Below are positions 43,143 through 56,420 of a stretch of DNA of 64,000 nt, in pieces. The stretch lies in NCBI GenBank assembly GCA_011009095.1, contig VTPC01090599.1, forward strand, positions 69,662 to 133,661, written 5' to 3'. Within the stretch, counting starts at the first letter, position 1, and the number at the start of each line of letters is the position of its first letter. A program made the position numbers and the translations under genes. A model generated the notes under the pieces. It worked only from the letters and a program-made list of their open reading frames with translations, did no database searches and was not told where the DNA came from. This DNA is from Ignelater luminosus. Its lineage: Eukaryota; Arthropoda; Insecta; Coleoptera; Elateridae.

Positions 43143-45395
43143 AATATCCAACATGAGGTAATATTAACGCCAAAAATTAGTGACCATTCTATCATAAGTA
43201 TTGAAATTAAGAATAAACTTGATGATACACCCAAGTACATAATAAAAAGAAAAAGATGTCTTCGTAACTACAATAAAATGTTACTTCAAGATGAATTACT
43301 GCAAACATCGTGGAATAATGCTAAGACAGATGTAAATTTATTGACTAACAATTGTGTTAGTAGTATTTTAAATGTTGTAAATAACAATTATCCTATAAGA
43401 GATATAAAAATTCCGTATAAATATCACGAACATAAATGGATCACGGGAGAAATTATTGAAAATATGAGAGAAAGAGATGAAAGATTTACAAGGGCAACGT
43501 TCACAAAGAACACACAAGATTGGAATAATTATAAAGATCAAAGGAATTTAGTTCTAAATATGATTCGAAATAATAAGGAACAGTACCTAAAAAATACTGT
43601 GAGAAATGTTCAAGGTAAGGAACTTTGGGAAAGATTAAAGAATTTGCTACCACATATAAAAGTAACAACTAAACAACATGTTCTATTTAATTCTGTAATT
43701 GAAACAGATGAAAAACAGATTGCTGAGAAATTTAGTGTTTACTTTGTCCAAAGTATTGAGGAAATTAGAAGTAACATGATGGCAAACGACAACATACAGT
43801 ATATTCTCGACAATATTGAGACTGAAGGAAATTTCGAAACCTTCGAAATAGTAACTATGGAGAAGATAAGAAAAATAATCAAATCTTTAAAGGTTACAAT
43901 TGAATTAGACACTTTATTAACCACCAACATCGTAAGGGATTGTTTTGAAGTAATAGGTAACCGATTCTTGGAAGTATTGAATACATCACTGCAAAAAGGA
44001 ATCTTTCCAGAACAACTAAAAACTGCATATGTGACACCAGTGCCAAAAATAGTTAATTCATCCAAATGTGAGGATTTTCGACCAATCAACACAGTTTCGA
44101 TATTTGAAAAGATGTTTCAAGCTGAAGTTAAAGACCAGATTGTTCGCTTTTGTGATGAGAATGAAGTGTTAGTGGAAAACCAATCAGGTTTTCGTAAAGG
44201 TCATTCGTGTGAAGCTGTTATATTAAATGTTTGTGATGAGTGGTTTAGGCAGATAGAAAGTAATAAAATCATAATTGCTATATTTCTAGACTTTAAGAGA
44301 GCCTTTGAAACTATTAACAGAGATGTCTTGGTTATAAATTGGACAAAATTGGTATTAGAGGGTGTGTGCTAAAATGGATTAAAGATTATCTAACAAATTG
44401 TACCCAAAAAGTTAAATTTAATAACAGCATTTCTTCTGCGATCAACAATAATTATGGTGTTCCGCAAGGAAGAATATTGGGACCGATTCTGTTCAATTTA
44501 TATGTCAATGATATCACTAAATATGTTCATAATTGTAAGTTAATTATGTTTGCAGATGATACAATGTTATATATAGAAGGTGATAATATTGATGATATTG
44601 TTAAATTAATAAATGAAAATTTAGCTGATATATACACATGGGTAAGTGATAACAGTTTAAGTTTAAATTTTAATAAATCAAAATATATGCTAATTGGCAA
44701 ATCCTACACATTACAAAAGCTAGGAAATATAAATATTAATATCCAAATAAATGGTCCTACTCTTAAGAGAGTAACTGAAATGAAATATCTAGGAGTCCTT
44801 ATTGATAATAACTTAACTTTTAAAAATCCGGTAAATTATATACTTAATAAACTATCACAGAAACTATATTTAATTAGAAGGATTCATAGAAATATTACTA
44901 TGAATACTAGAATATTACTATATAAGTCATTAATGGGTCCACATTTTGAGTATTGCTCTTCAATATTGTTTAATTGTAATTTGAACCAAAACAACCAATT
45001 ACAGAAATATTGCGATGTACAAAAGATACTCCAATTGAATTAATGTTAAATACCTTAAGTCTTATGAATGTTAAACAGCGTATTACTTTTAAAACATTGG
45101 ATTTTATTTATAAAATTAAAAATCATGTAACACCTAATTATTTATGTAGCAAGTTAAATTATGTGAATACTGTACATTCATATAATACAAGAAATAGAAC
45201 AGATTTTTATATTGAAGTAGTGACAACTACAAAGCGATATAATACATTATTCTACAAAGGACTTACTATGTATAACAATTTGCCTAGTGATATAAAATAT
45301 TGTACACAGTACAACATATTTAAAAGTAAATTAATTGATTATATTAAGCAATTATAATAGCTGTGCTAAATAAAGTTATTATTATTATTATTAAC
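43143..45395 (+). pseudogene. 5'-truncated LINE with largely readable reverse transcriptase
   Basis: Best-preserved LINE in the window. It begins inside the endonuclease (ILTPKISDHSIISIEI, with the conserved SDH), then reads open to 44372. RT blocks: YVTPVPKIVNSSKCEDFRPI, NQSGFRKGHSCEAVILNVCD, IIIAIFLDFKRAFETINRDV. A frame shift near 44335 leads into 44339-45043: GVPQGRILGPILFNLYVNDI, LIMFADDTMLYIEGDNIDDI (intact FADD catalytic box), WVSDNSLSLNFNKSKYMLIG and KYLGVLIDNNLTF. A second shift near 45010 leads to the C-terminal domain (HSYNTRNRTDFYIE, TMYNNLPSDIK) ending at 45357. The 3' end is AATAAAG followed by (TTA)5. Jockey-superfamily wording; only two frame shifts make this a young copy. Confidence 0.9.
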
Positions 45396-48300
45396 TCATT
45401 AAACAATCGCAGGACCTTGTAAAATAAACAATTTTGCGATGTCAACATTGTATTTAAAGATAGTTTTAAATTATTGGCGAATAGAATCCCACAATCGTGA
45501 TGGTCTCTGTTGTATAAAATAAATTCGGACATATAATTTTAGCAGTTGACCTTTTACAATTTTATAAATCCAGATAAAGACATTAAAGAGAATAAAGGTT
45601 AAATAAGTTTTTTCAACAAAGAAAATACCTTGGACAAAAGCTTGTCAGTGTAGTAAATTCGCTTGAGTTAATAAATAATTTGAGATTTTTGTGTCTTACG
45701 GTATAGCTGTTTATTTGGATGTATCTAGTGATATAAGGTGGTAAAATGACGGTAATATTTCTGGTAAGATTTTGGTAATTTTTCCATTCTGATTGTTAAA
45801 AGACAAGTATAAGGAAACATAGTCGTTGATTTTCCCTTATAACTGCTTGATGCAGTTCGTTCAGAGGACTGCAGCGAAGATATTGGACTCGGTGCAATTT
45901 GTCTAGAAAATTACTGTTACCTGCTGAAGATTTACAAATACCTTTTTCCTGGTGTAGTTCGGATGCTACCGATAAAATTGGTGGGTTATAATATTCTAAG
46001 TAAATTCATATTTTAAAATTAAAACCATAATAATAATTTTATTATCTATCTGATATGTTGCTTTATTACATCAAGTTAAAAATATGAATAAAAGGTAATA
46101 AAAATATTTGAAAAGTAACATGTGGTAAGTGTGAGGTTATTCAGTTATACTGCTCAATGTCAATATGTAGTTCTACAGTTTGTACTGTAATCTAATTTAT
46201 ACAGATAATTTAATTAAGCATGCACATGTGTAATAACTACTTTAATGTATGAATTTAGTGCTCGCTTCTAGTTAATCATTAAAACTAAACCAAATTCGCT
46301 CTGCAGTAGATGTAAGTAATCTCCTAAGCCCTTATCATAATACATACTTTAGTTTGTTGTTTCATCTTGGAAATAACTAAAAACTAAATGTGAAATATAA
46401 AGTTTCGAAACAGAGAAATCAACATCTTCAATCAGAATTTATAATTATATGGTTGAGATTTAAAATTTAATATTTCCCTAAAAGCTAAACTTAAAAATGT
46501 TTTCCCAATGTAAACAGTGAAAACTGAATCTACTGTCAAACCACAAAGTAAAGGAGGTAGTTTTCCTTTTATTACTTAAAATAAAATTATCTGCATTAAA
46601 CCAGGATTAAAACAAGGTAACTACATTATAAATATAAAAATGTCTTGTATTCTCTTAGAAATTATGTTATCAAAACTGAAAGTAAACGATATCAAAAAGG
46701 GAGAAACGGCAATTTTGGATGTAGAGCGGAACAAAATATGATGTAGCAACTACCACTGTCTGATCCCGAGCAACAATATTGAAAATAAAAAACCAATTAT
46801 CGTAAGCAACGTCCCGAAAGAAAAACAGAAAGAACGAAGGCAAATCTTTTTATCTAAGATAATTCACGCAGTTTTGACGATATAAAATTCTATTCAAATT
46901 TTTATTGCAAATCACAACGATGTTTAGCAAATAACTTCTTTTATCCAGGATTCTGTTTAACAATTACCATTGTTCTTGAACCCCGGTTATTTTAAACGCC
47001 TTCTTAAATTACTTTTAAAATATACTAGAATATCTGATATTTAAGTTTTTAAGCTTCTTGGCTCGTTATTGCCTCGTCATCATTGCTGCCCGTTTCGTTC
47101 TTGTTTTCCTAATATTGCATTATATTATTAAATCGGTCAATACTCGTTATTCCCAATACCCAATATCCCACAGTTTCAATTTATAAAATGGCAAATGCGA
47201 AACTCAAATAAAAGAAATAGTACTCGTATGTATATAGGTTAGAATAAAATGCATTAGCGATATTGGTACAAGTAACAACTAAGCGTTCCTAGAAATAGCG
47301 TTGGAAAACTAAACCAAACATTATATTACAATAAAGAAAATAACTGTAATGTTACTACTATAAACGTTTATTGTTTTATTTCTCGTTATTGTTTTACATT
47401 TACGCGTAGTAAAGTATTCCGCTGATAGTTACAAATTTTATGAATATACAAAGTTTCAAAATGCTAAGGAATAAATAGAATAAATTGCATATGCTATGTA
47501 CCATATTAATTAACAAATAGGTAAATTAAGATGAAAAAGAAATCGGAAGAATTAATTTTTAACTTTCAACAGTTAAATTACAGAATATCATTTTTATTAG
47601 AATATTATCATAAAAGTTATTACATTATTTAATATTTCATTCGCGTGGTTACGAACATATGCAAATTATTATGTGTAAAGTCATAAATTAACGCAGTTTC
47701 ATAATGTTTAAATTTGTAATTTATTATATTTTGGTTATATGTACTTTGAGAATTAAAAGTTCAGTAATTCGCATTTTAGATTTAATTTCATAAAATGTAT
47801 TGATGTGCAAGAATTAAATATAAAAAGGATCAAAATTATAGCTGATGTATTCCAAAGTGTTGAAAAAAAACGTAGAACTACTATTTATTTTAGATTTTCT
47901 TAGAAGTTGTATAACTTTATTGCCTGAATAATTTATTAATTGTTATTTTATTTAAGTAGCTGAATTCTAAATTTTGCTTTTGAAAATTGTTTTATCTTTA
48001 TTATTTACTAAGATTTTTAGCAGTCTGATACCTGGAAAAGCAGGTGATTGTTTTATAAAAAATGCTAAATTCATAAATCTATGGTAGGTATATAGGATTT
48101 TCTTGTTTATATTCGAAGAATAGGTTATCATTTTATACATGCGGTTAAAATTCTTAGTAGTTCGTCGTACTTTCAAATACAACAAAAGTGACTTATTTTT
48201 AACGTTCAAGTTCACCACATAGAACTTTTACATAAGGTGTAATGCCCGATGTAAGGTCTCTAAGACTCCATTTAATGGTCCTTGCTTGATGGCTGGGTTG

Positions 48301-48430
48301 GGCTATCTTTAAAAGGATTACGCAAGATATTTGATGCATCGTTTGGCATACGAGTGGGTTACTTCAGAATTCTATAGTCGCGTGAATATTTTCCCCTGAG
48401 GATGAACCTTCTGTAAATATTCACAAGGGA
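45396..48430. other. Long unassigned AT-rich stretch
   Basis: About 3 kb without a recognisable gene, repeat pair or element. Frames longer than 60 codons are lysine/isoleucine-rich and unconvincing. Confidence 0.4.
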
Positions 48431-48434
48431 TTGA

Positions 48435-49190
48435 CGATGCAGTAACAGTACATGTGAATAGTCAAGACGTAACTGACTTTTACAAAAATAATATTAAAAG
48501 ATCTGTACGAAATTCTCTAAGGTTTCTACCAGTAAGTGTAGTTGAAAAACTTAAACTCAAATTCTCTTAAAACAAATGCAGCTAAATAGTATTTCAGCAG
48601 AGTTGAAAACGAGCACTAATTAAGTGATTACCCAATACAGCATCGAAATTAACAGGACGTTATCAAACTGTAGAAGTAAATGCACAAAGATCGCGATTTT
48701 TAACAATTATTGAATCCGGAGTGTCTCGGGGTTTTATTTTTAGTCCGTTACGGTTTTGTATTTATACGTCATAATTTCATAATGTTCTATGTTTCTGTAC
48801 TTTTCATTTTTACGCTGATAATATTCAAATTTACAAAACATTTATTAATGAGGATTTAACTTTTCTAATAAGCACCGTTTAAGGTTAAAAGCAAGTAAAT
48901 GTGCATTTCTTATGTTTGGTAGAAAAAGGATAAGTCACAAATAATCCATAATTTTACCATAAACATTAATAATGAAGAAATATCATTAGTAAAGTCAGCT
49001 AGAAGTCTAGATCTAATGTTTGATAATGCAATGAGGTTCAAATAGTATGTTTCTCGATGTATGCAAGTTGCATACTTGTCTGATATTTCAGAATCGTTAT
49101 GCTTTAAGTAGAAACATTAAAATATTGATGTGTGGTGCTATTGTATTAATATTGTAATACTGTTTATGTAAGTCGAATACCAAAGATTCA
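48435..49190 (+). pseudogene. LINE RT fragment (same family as 20.7 kb)
   Basis: Highly decayed RT. VTDFYKNNIKRSVRNSLRFL-like reading at 48470-48530 is followed by SGVSRGFIFSPLRFCIYTS (48720-48770, the 'GVPQGSILGPLLF' block), then HFYADNIQIYKTFINEDLTF (48800-48870), where YADD is YADN. Near 49000-49070 KSARSLDLMFDNAMRFK and VSRCMQVAYL match the 'SxKNLGLxFDNxLxF' block. The tail normally containing SRRLQVLQN (seen at 20.8 kb) is only hinted at after 49160. Confidence 0.65.
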
Positions 49191-49359
49191 AAATGTATGT
49201 TTACGTTTAATTTTTGGAATTATAAAATGAAAGAGTTTTTCATACATTACGTGAAGTGAAGGTTAGACATGCAAACCAGATGTTGTTTACTACATATGTT
49301 GTATTTTTACCATAAAATAATTACTAATTATTATCGGTATAAGAAAGTTACCTATCATC

Positions 49360-49790
49360 TACAGTTGAGTCAAAGACAACCAAAATGCGTTAGATGCGCA
49401 GGCAAACATCTGATTTCTGAATGCAAAAAAAAACACCAGAACAAAAACCAAGATGCGCCAACTGCAGCTTAGAGCATTTGACGAGTTACAGGGGCTGAGA
49501 AGTTGCAAAGATATTTCAAGCCCAAAGATATAAAATTCCTCAAGCTAAACAAAGAGCAAGAGTTGAAAAGAAATCGTCACACCTATAGCAACAAGTAACA
49601 AAAGAAAAAAACACACGCCCAAACTGTTAATAACACAAATCATATAAAGCCGAAAGTTCCACTAACGAACTGCTTCTAACCTTGATAGCAAGACTAGATA
49701 GATAAACAAGAAAAAATCCTAGATATGTTTTCTGAAAGACTACAGAGATACGAAAATAGCCAGAAAACAACGGTTTCTGCAAAAAAAATA
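49360..49790 (+). pseudogene. Jockey LINE ORF1 (nucleic-acid-binding) 3' part
   Basis: Zinc-knuckle region: PKCVRCAGKHLISECKKKHQ, then after a frame change RCANCSLEHLTSYRG, the tandem CCHC modules of Jockey-type ORF1 (final C replaced by a stop). It continues with AKIFQAQRYKIPQAKQRARV and, in another frame, ILDMFSERLQRYENSQ before the ORF2 start near 49795. ORF1 proteins bind LINE RNA; this copy is broken. The N-terminal half lies upstream of about 49360 and is not readable. Confidence 0.75.
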
Positions 49791-49794
49791 GCAA

Positions 49795-52230
49795 ATAGAG
49801 ACAATAGGATAGCAACGTGGAATGCCAATGGCATAACATCACAACAAGCAGAATAATTGCAAACATTTCTTTTAGAGGACACAACTTTTACCACACTCTT
49901 CACCCGTCAGCGCAGCAAGAGGTGGAAGTGCAATAACAATATCTCCCATTACGAAGAACTAAAAATAGAACTTGAAGAAAACCAAGTAACAGCAATAACT
50001 ACCATCACTAAAAAAGATAGAATCACAATAGCAGCAATATATTGTCTACCTCGACGGAATCAGAAAAAAGAAGGTTATTTGAACGTTTTAAATAGACTAG
50101 GTAATAGATTTATAGTTGCATACAAAAAACCATCTGTGAGGATCTAGACTAACTACAACCAAAGGTAAAGAGCTACACGTAGTAGCTGCGAAATTAGGAT
50201 GTAACTACCAATCAACAGGAAATCCCACGTAGTGGCCTACTGGTCCAAGAAAAGTGCTTGAATTGTTAGACTTCTTTATCACCCGGAAAATATCTCCAAA
50301 CTGCGTGGTAGTTGAAGAAAACTTTGATTTAGATTCGGATCACTTTCCGGTAATCCTTATACTAAGCGAAAATGTTACAAAAAAATCCAAACCCTTCTTT
50401 GGTAGATAAGAAAACTGACTGGAAAAGAAAAGAAGATCTTTCTGATAATATACAATTGAACGTACCATTAAGAAGCAAAGAATAGCTAGATCAAGAAGCT
50501 GAAAAATTTATAGAACAAATTCAGCAAGTCGCCTGGGAAAACATCCCTGAAATAAAAAACTGGCGGCAGGAAACAACTATCCCTTGGAAATCAGAGAATT
50601 AGTTGCTGAAAAGGGAAAGTTAAGGAAAAGATGCCATCAAACAAAAGCTCTAGAAGACAAAAACAAGCTAAACAATAGCACTCAAAAACTTAGAAGAAAC
50701 ATTTTAGAGTGGAAGCGAGAAACTATAAGTAGATACTTGTCTGAATTAACAGATGGCAAAGCAACGGACTATTTTCTTTGAAAAATCACCAAACAAATTA
50801 AACGATCATGCTTGCATAGTCCACCCATTAGAACTCCAAATGAAATCAGGCAAAAGACAACCAACAAAAAGTTGAAGCATTTGCTAACCAGTTAGAACAA
50901 ACATTCCAACTGAATTAAAATCAAACAACAACGTGAAAAATGGATATTGCTTTTGTCACTCCAAAAAAAGTAGCCGAAGAGATCTAAACAAATATAAATC
51001 CAAAAAAGCCCCAGGATATGATCTCATTACTGGGGAAATACTAAAAAAAAGCAATTGTAAAACTCACTTACCTGATAAACGCAGCTTTCCGGCTAAGACA
51101 TGTTCCAGACGCTTGGAGAATGGCTGAAGTAATGAACCCTAAACCGGGTAAACCTCCAGATGAAGTAACTTCCTATAGACCTATTTCGTTACTCCCGATA
51201 ATATCAAAACTGTTTGAAAAACTACTTCTAAAACGATTACAACCAGTTGTTGAAAGTCAAAACCTAATTCCCTAACATCAATGTGGGTTTAGAAACAAGC
51301 ATTCAACGATTGACCAAATTTACAGAATAACGGATATTATCGAAAAAGCCTATGATGAAAAGAAGATATGCTCAGCCATATTCTTAGACATAGTCCAAGC
51401 ATTCGACTAAAAAATAAATTGAATAACACCTTGCCAAAACAATATACCAAAATACTGGAATCCTACATATCTAGATAAATGTTTCGTGTCAACCAAGAGG
51501 AGGCATATTCCAACATTAAAGAAATAAAAGAGGAGTACCCCAGGGTAGTGTCCTGGGACCACTCCTTTATCTATTGTACACTTGGGATATCTGGCAAACA
51601 GAAAACGTGACAATTGCCACCTTTGCTGATGATACAGCTATTCTTGTAGTAGGAGACAACAGCGAAGAAATGGCTGCTCAATTGCAAGAAGCATGGAATA
51701 GGGTGAACGAATGGACCAAAAACTGAAAAACATGAAATGACGATAGTAAGCAGTTGCGTATTGACTTTGCCTACAGGAAAGAAGATCAGTACCCGATACC
51801 AATAAACAGTGCCAACGTTCCACACTGCAATACAGCGAAATACCTTGGAATGAACATGCACGTACAATTACGGTGGAACACATAAAAAAGAAAAAAGCCC
51901 AACTCGACCTTAAGTATAAAAAAATGTACTGGCTGCTTGGGAGAAAATTGCAACCGTCTGTGCATAATAAATTACTACTATACAAACAAGCATTAAATTC
52001 TGTCTGCTCGTATGGTACATATACAGTTCTGGGGATGTGCATCCAAAAACAACATTGACAACATCTAAGTATTTCAAACTGCCAGAGAGAAGATCCAGAG
52101 GTTTGCAGAAAATTACGAGAGAAGACTCCATGCCCACATCAACACAGAAGCACTGCAGGTTCTAGACAACGCCAAGCTAAATAGAAGACCCAAGAGAATC
52201 AAATCGTTTGAACTCTTGTAGTGTGTGAAA
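49795..52230 (+). pseudogene. Jockey LINE ORF2 (endonuclease and RT), decayed
   Basis: Endonuclease: IATWNANGITSQQAE near 49800, NNISHYEELKIELEENQVTA and ITIAAIYCLPR (49930-50060), and FDLDSDHFPVILIL (50320-50360, catalytic SDH). RT: KKAPGYDLITGEILKK, NPKPGKPPDEVTSYRPISLL (51130-51200), HQCGFRNKHSTIDQIYRITD, CSAIFLDIVQAFD (51370-51410), PGSVLGPLL-type block near 51545, and TIATFADDTAILVVGDNSEE (51612-51670, intact catalytic box). C-terminus: YWLLGRKLQPSVHNKLLLYK (51925-51985) and RLHAHINTEALQVLDNAKLN, ending near 52220. Many stops and frame shifts. The clade is Jockey, judged by the SYGxxxxG/CASK-like thumb wording. Confidence 0.88.
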
Positions 52231-53039
52231 GTGGCACGTGATAAAGTAAAGCATAGTGAAACTGCGCATTACACTCCAAGTCAAGTGTTACATTTTACAG
52301 ACTAAGATACGCCAATGGGGACATCTTAGATAAGTACCTAGTTTTAAGAGCTTAGAATAAAATTGTAGGTTAGTCGATTAGAACTAGAAACCGTTAACTA
52401 AAATGAAAAAAAAACCTTTTGTTTAGATTTAGAAATTAAGTATTTTATTTCCATATTAAACTAATAGCGAATTAGGACGACGATCTTTTCATATTGCATT
52501 GCAAAATATTAAATATTTTTATCTGATAATCGCAAGTGGTTGTAAACGACCGAGTTTTGGAAAAAGCCTTTTTGATTTAATGTTTTCTGAGTACTATTTT
52601 TGGGGTTAGGTTAGGAGAATAGCTGAACTGATTTTAGCTAAACTTCGCCCTTCATATTTATTGTAATTTTGTTTTTTACTTCTTATATTTTTATGTTTAA
52701 GATAATCATTTTAATATCTAATTCTTACAATTACTACTTTGGAATAGCTACTTGTCTCATATCACCATATTTAACTTTTTAAGTCAGCTATTCTCCGGGA
52801 AAATGGTTCCTTTTGAATTAATCTTAATTAAAAACGTTTGCCCGTTTACTCTTTTCTCAGATACAAAAATGGCAGTTATTAAAGTCGTTATTCGAACTTG
52901 TCAAAAGAGTCTTCTATTGCATCTCTCATACTTAATCTTCTCTACAAACTTTCTGATTTTTAAACTTTTTTTTTCGGTTTCTCCCCAGAGGGTGTTGCAG
53001 TTTCTCGTTCAAATGTATACCGATTGTGTTGACTGGTAG
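52231..53039. other. LINE 3' UTR and unassigned sequence
   Basis: The first 130 bp probably belong to the Jockey 3' UTR, with AATAAA near 52358 and an A-run near 52406. The remainder is unassigned; the plus-strand 95-codon frame at 52752-53039 shows no motif. Confidence 0.4.
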
Positions 53040-53620
53040 TCGTAGCTTTGTTCTTTCAAACATCTTCGATTTCTGATGATCCTGGCATCAATCCTTTCTT
53101 CTGCACAGGTACTCCATGTCTTGATTGGAATAATGTTTTCATTTTTACTGCTCATTTTTAAATTACTGCCATTGCGGTAAAGAGATCTCTAGGTAAACTT
53201 ATGATATTTCGGGTTGCTAACTATGTGTTGAATTGATAGTATACCTTGTGTAATTTTCGGTACACTTATAGATTATTTGTATAGTATCCTCGGATTGCTA
53301 AATGTGCCTTTTCATCTATTTGACAAAGGTCGGTCTATTGTATCTAATTTTAATTCTTCAAAAGGCTGTAATGTACTTCGTTCCATTGGAATAAATATAT
53401 CTTACTTGTGTAGCATTATTTGTAACTCTTAATTTCAAATTATTCTCAAACATCTCTTTAATTCAGTTATGTATATTGGAAGATGGTGGATATCCAACAC
53501 TGGCTAGTTTAATACGTTTTTGTAATGCAAGTACGTTACCAAACCAATCAAACTCAAATTTTTCTTTTGATGCACTGTTACTTTTTACTTCTTAAAGTAT
53601 CTATAATGCAATTTCTAAAT
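53040..53620 (-). pseudogene. Coding-like remnant of unknown family
   Basis: Minus-strand frame from about 53595: SASKEKFEFDWFGNVLALQK, RIKLASVGYPPSSNIHN, one stop, IKEMFENNLKLRVTNNATQV, RYIYSNGTKYITA, and after a shift ELKLDTIDRPLSN. A further piece near 53060-53145 reads IPIKTWSTCAEERIDARIIR. Balanced composition and long uninterrupted sense across single breaks argue for a former gene or transposon ORF. I do not recognise it. Confidence 0.4.
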
Positions 53621-54725
53621 TTATATTAATATAATTAACGCGTTGCCTGCTGCAACATCATCTGCACGTCCCATACTCCAGAAAAATTTAAGTCGTTAAT
53701 TTATTTTAGATATACATTTCTAAATTCTTTCAGAAGACTCTAAGAACCGAAAAACGTCTCTAAGTAAATAGTCCAAACAGAATAATAAATGTTGCTTATC
53801 TCATAGATTTTTGTCTTAATTTGAGTTCCTATATAATCTACTTTAGTAAGAATATTTGCCCTACTACGTTTTACTAAAGTTTCCTCCCCTTTTGCTTCTG
53901 CGTAAGTTTGGAATTTGATTCCCTTTTTTGTAGAGAGTCAAAAAGTTTAGCTTACAGCCCATATGAAATAGTAAACTATTGATTTTTATTTTTTTTCTTC
54001 TTAAGTATTCATTGTTGTAATGGTATATTTTTGTTGTAGGTAATCCAATGATTTTAATCTTCTTTTTTAAACGAAAAAGATCTTTTGGTTGTAAATCAGC
54101 TGACTACAAATTTGTCTTTTAATTTAATAATATAACTATTGATGTAAATCTTTGTTAAAGGCAACATTACACAAGTTTATGTAGTGCCACGTGTCACTTA
54201 TGAAAACAAAGGTCAAGCTGATAGCTTGAGTCAAGTACTTTGGAACTTGTATAGATGTCTTTTATTAATTCATATCGTTTTGTACTGACGATAATGTGAA
54301 ATGATTACGACCTCATAAGTCTGCAATGAACCTGTCTTGTTTAATTGTTCATTAAATTAAGTCATTAATATTTCCAGTCAAAAAAAGCGGCCCTATTCAG
54401 TAGATTTTACGTCCTGGTTCTTTACTGTCTTTCATTGTTTTTCTCTAATTACTTTGTTTCGCAATTTCCAAGTATACAATAAGGATTTTTATATTCTCAT
54501 TGCGTCGGAAAAATTTGAGAATTTGCATCAAGAGTTTTTTTCCCATTAATAAACCAAGATACTTAGCACTATATAAGCCATCACTGCACTTGGTACTTAG
54601 GCAATTACAGTAGTTAAAGGTAATCGTTACATTAAAAACATCTTCTATATTGCTCAATATAGTAACCATAACCTTATTTCCGGTTATTCCCTTGTGAATT
54701 TCCCGTTTTCTGTTTCCATAGCTGC
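53621..54725. other. Unassigned stretch
   Basis: AT-rich; nothing recognised. Confidence 0.35.
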
Positions 54726-54729
54726 CTAT

Positions 54730-56420
54730 CGTTCCAGTCTTCGTCTTGGAAGTCTTTTTCGATCATAGGTTTTTATATATGTTTCCCACCTTAATGTTAA
54801 TCGGCCTCTTCTTCTTTTCCTCGGCAGGTACCATTTTAGTATTTGTTTTGGCCATCTCTCCTCGACATTCGTTGTACATGACCATACCATTGGAGAGCTC
54901 GATTTTCTAGAGTTTTTGAGATAGAGTGACTTATTTTCATTTTCCGCCAAATTTCCTCTGTTCTTAGTTTATACATTCTTGTAGCCTTTATACATCTTCT
55001 CATAAAGTCCAGTTCCACTGTTCTAATTTTGTCTCTGGTTGATTTAGTAATAGGCCACATTTCTGCTTCGTATAGGACAATGTTTTAAATTACACTGTGA
55101 AACAGAGTTTGTTTTTGATTTTGGCTAATATTTTCGTTCCATAGCAGGCCTTGTAGTGACTTTGTAGCTATTTCCCCCATATTGATTCTTGTTGAAGCAT
55201 CTTTTTCATATGTGGCCGTAAAACTTATAGTCGTACCTAGATATTTAACATTTTTGCAGGTTTTGATGTTCTGGTTGTCAACTCTTGAATTTAATGTAGG
55301 TCTTCCCACGCACATATATTTCGTTTTTCTAAAATTTATTTTTAGGCCCTAGTTCTCGAATTCTTCTTTGAGTTTTCTCAACATATACTCCATATCTTCC
55401 TCATCTTGCGCAAATATAATCTGATCGTTGGCAAACAGAAGAGGGTGAATGGTACTATGGGCTATTTGTATTCTCATACCAGAGCATTTTCTGTACCTAG
55501 TTTTCAGAACTTGTTCAATGTAAATGTTAAATAATAAAGGAGACAGACTACAGCCTTGTTTTAGTCTTTTTGTTATTGCTATATCTCTTGTGACTTTGTT
55601 TTCTATGTTATTTTAGATTTATTATCTTTATAAGCTCTTTTAACCACATTAATCCATTTATGTATGTTCACCCTTCTCGTAGCTTGCCATATTTTACCTC
55701 TAGGTACGCTGTCATATGTCTTCTCTACACTATAAACGTCAGATGAGTTTCCAGTTGCTTTTCTTTGTTTTTTCTTTATTAGTTGCCTTACACAGTGTAT
55801 ATTGGTCAAGTGAGATCTTTCCTGTCTAAAACCACTTTGTTCTTCACTGAAATGATTTCAAGATGCTGGAGAAAAATCTAGTTATGTATGAGATAACCGC
55901 AATTCCTCTGTAGTTCGTGCAGGCTTTTATCTACTTGTTTGTGTATCGAACTAACGTATGATTCTTTCCATTCTAGAAGAACGTCTTCTCCTTCTTCAAT
56001 TTTATTAAATATGTTTTTAATGTATCTTCTGACTGTATCTCCTCCATATTTAAAAAGTTCCATACGTATATTGCCTAATCCTGGGGCTTTGTTATTTTTG
56101 GTTTTTTAAAAATCTTACGTACATCTTCTTCTGTAATTTTTGGTCTCTGTCTTCAACCTGTTGACACTCTTCTCTGTGTTCTTGTAACAGATCAGAGTAA
56201 TGTTCTGCTCACTGTTTTGGCGTTATTATTTGTATAATTTCTCTTGTATTGTTGTTCTTTCTAATTTTCTTTATTACTCTCCATGTCATTGCTGACCTAT
56301 TGCACGCTATAGTATTGTCCACGTCGATGCAAAGTCTACGCCAAAATTCTTCTTTCTCTTCTCTCACTTCATCTTTAACATGTCTTCTAAAGTACACATA
56401 AACTTTTCTTGACTCTGTTG
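54730..56420 (-). pseudogene. RTE-like LINE ORF2, decayed
   Basis: Minus-strand pieces in order: VREEKEEFWRRLCIDVDNTI (56209-56397); MELFKYGGDTVRRYIKNIFN and LLEWKESYVSSIHKQVDKSL (55878-56063, RT N-terminal block); SSDVYSVEKTYDSVPRGKIW (55603-55809, first catalytic region, with D altered to V/E context); an RQGCSLSPLLFNI-type block near 55520-55560; VKYLGTTISFTATYEKDAST and INMGEIATKSLQGLLWNENI (55085-55315); DKIRTVELDFMRRCIKATRM and LENRALQWYGHVQRMSRRDG (54836-55060); and the terminal WYLPRKRRRGRLTLRWETYI near 54780-54840. This order defines the RTE-type tail. Frame shifts separate every piece. Confidence 0.85.

Noticed and set aside
49627..49903. Two overlapping minus-strand frames with hydrophobic segments
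   Set aside because: Shadows of the Jockey ORF1/ORF2 junction on the plus strand.
52752..53039. 95-codon hydrophobic plus-strand frame as a membrane protein
   Set aside because: T-rich sequence gives Phe/Leu-rich frames by chance; no start context or motif, and the opposite strand looks more coding-like nearby.
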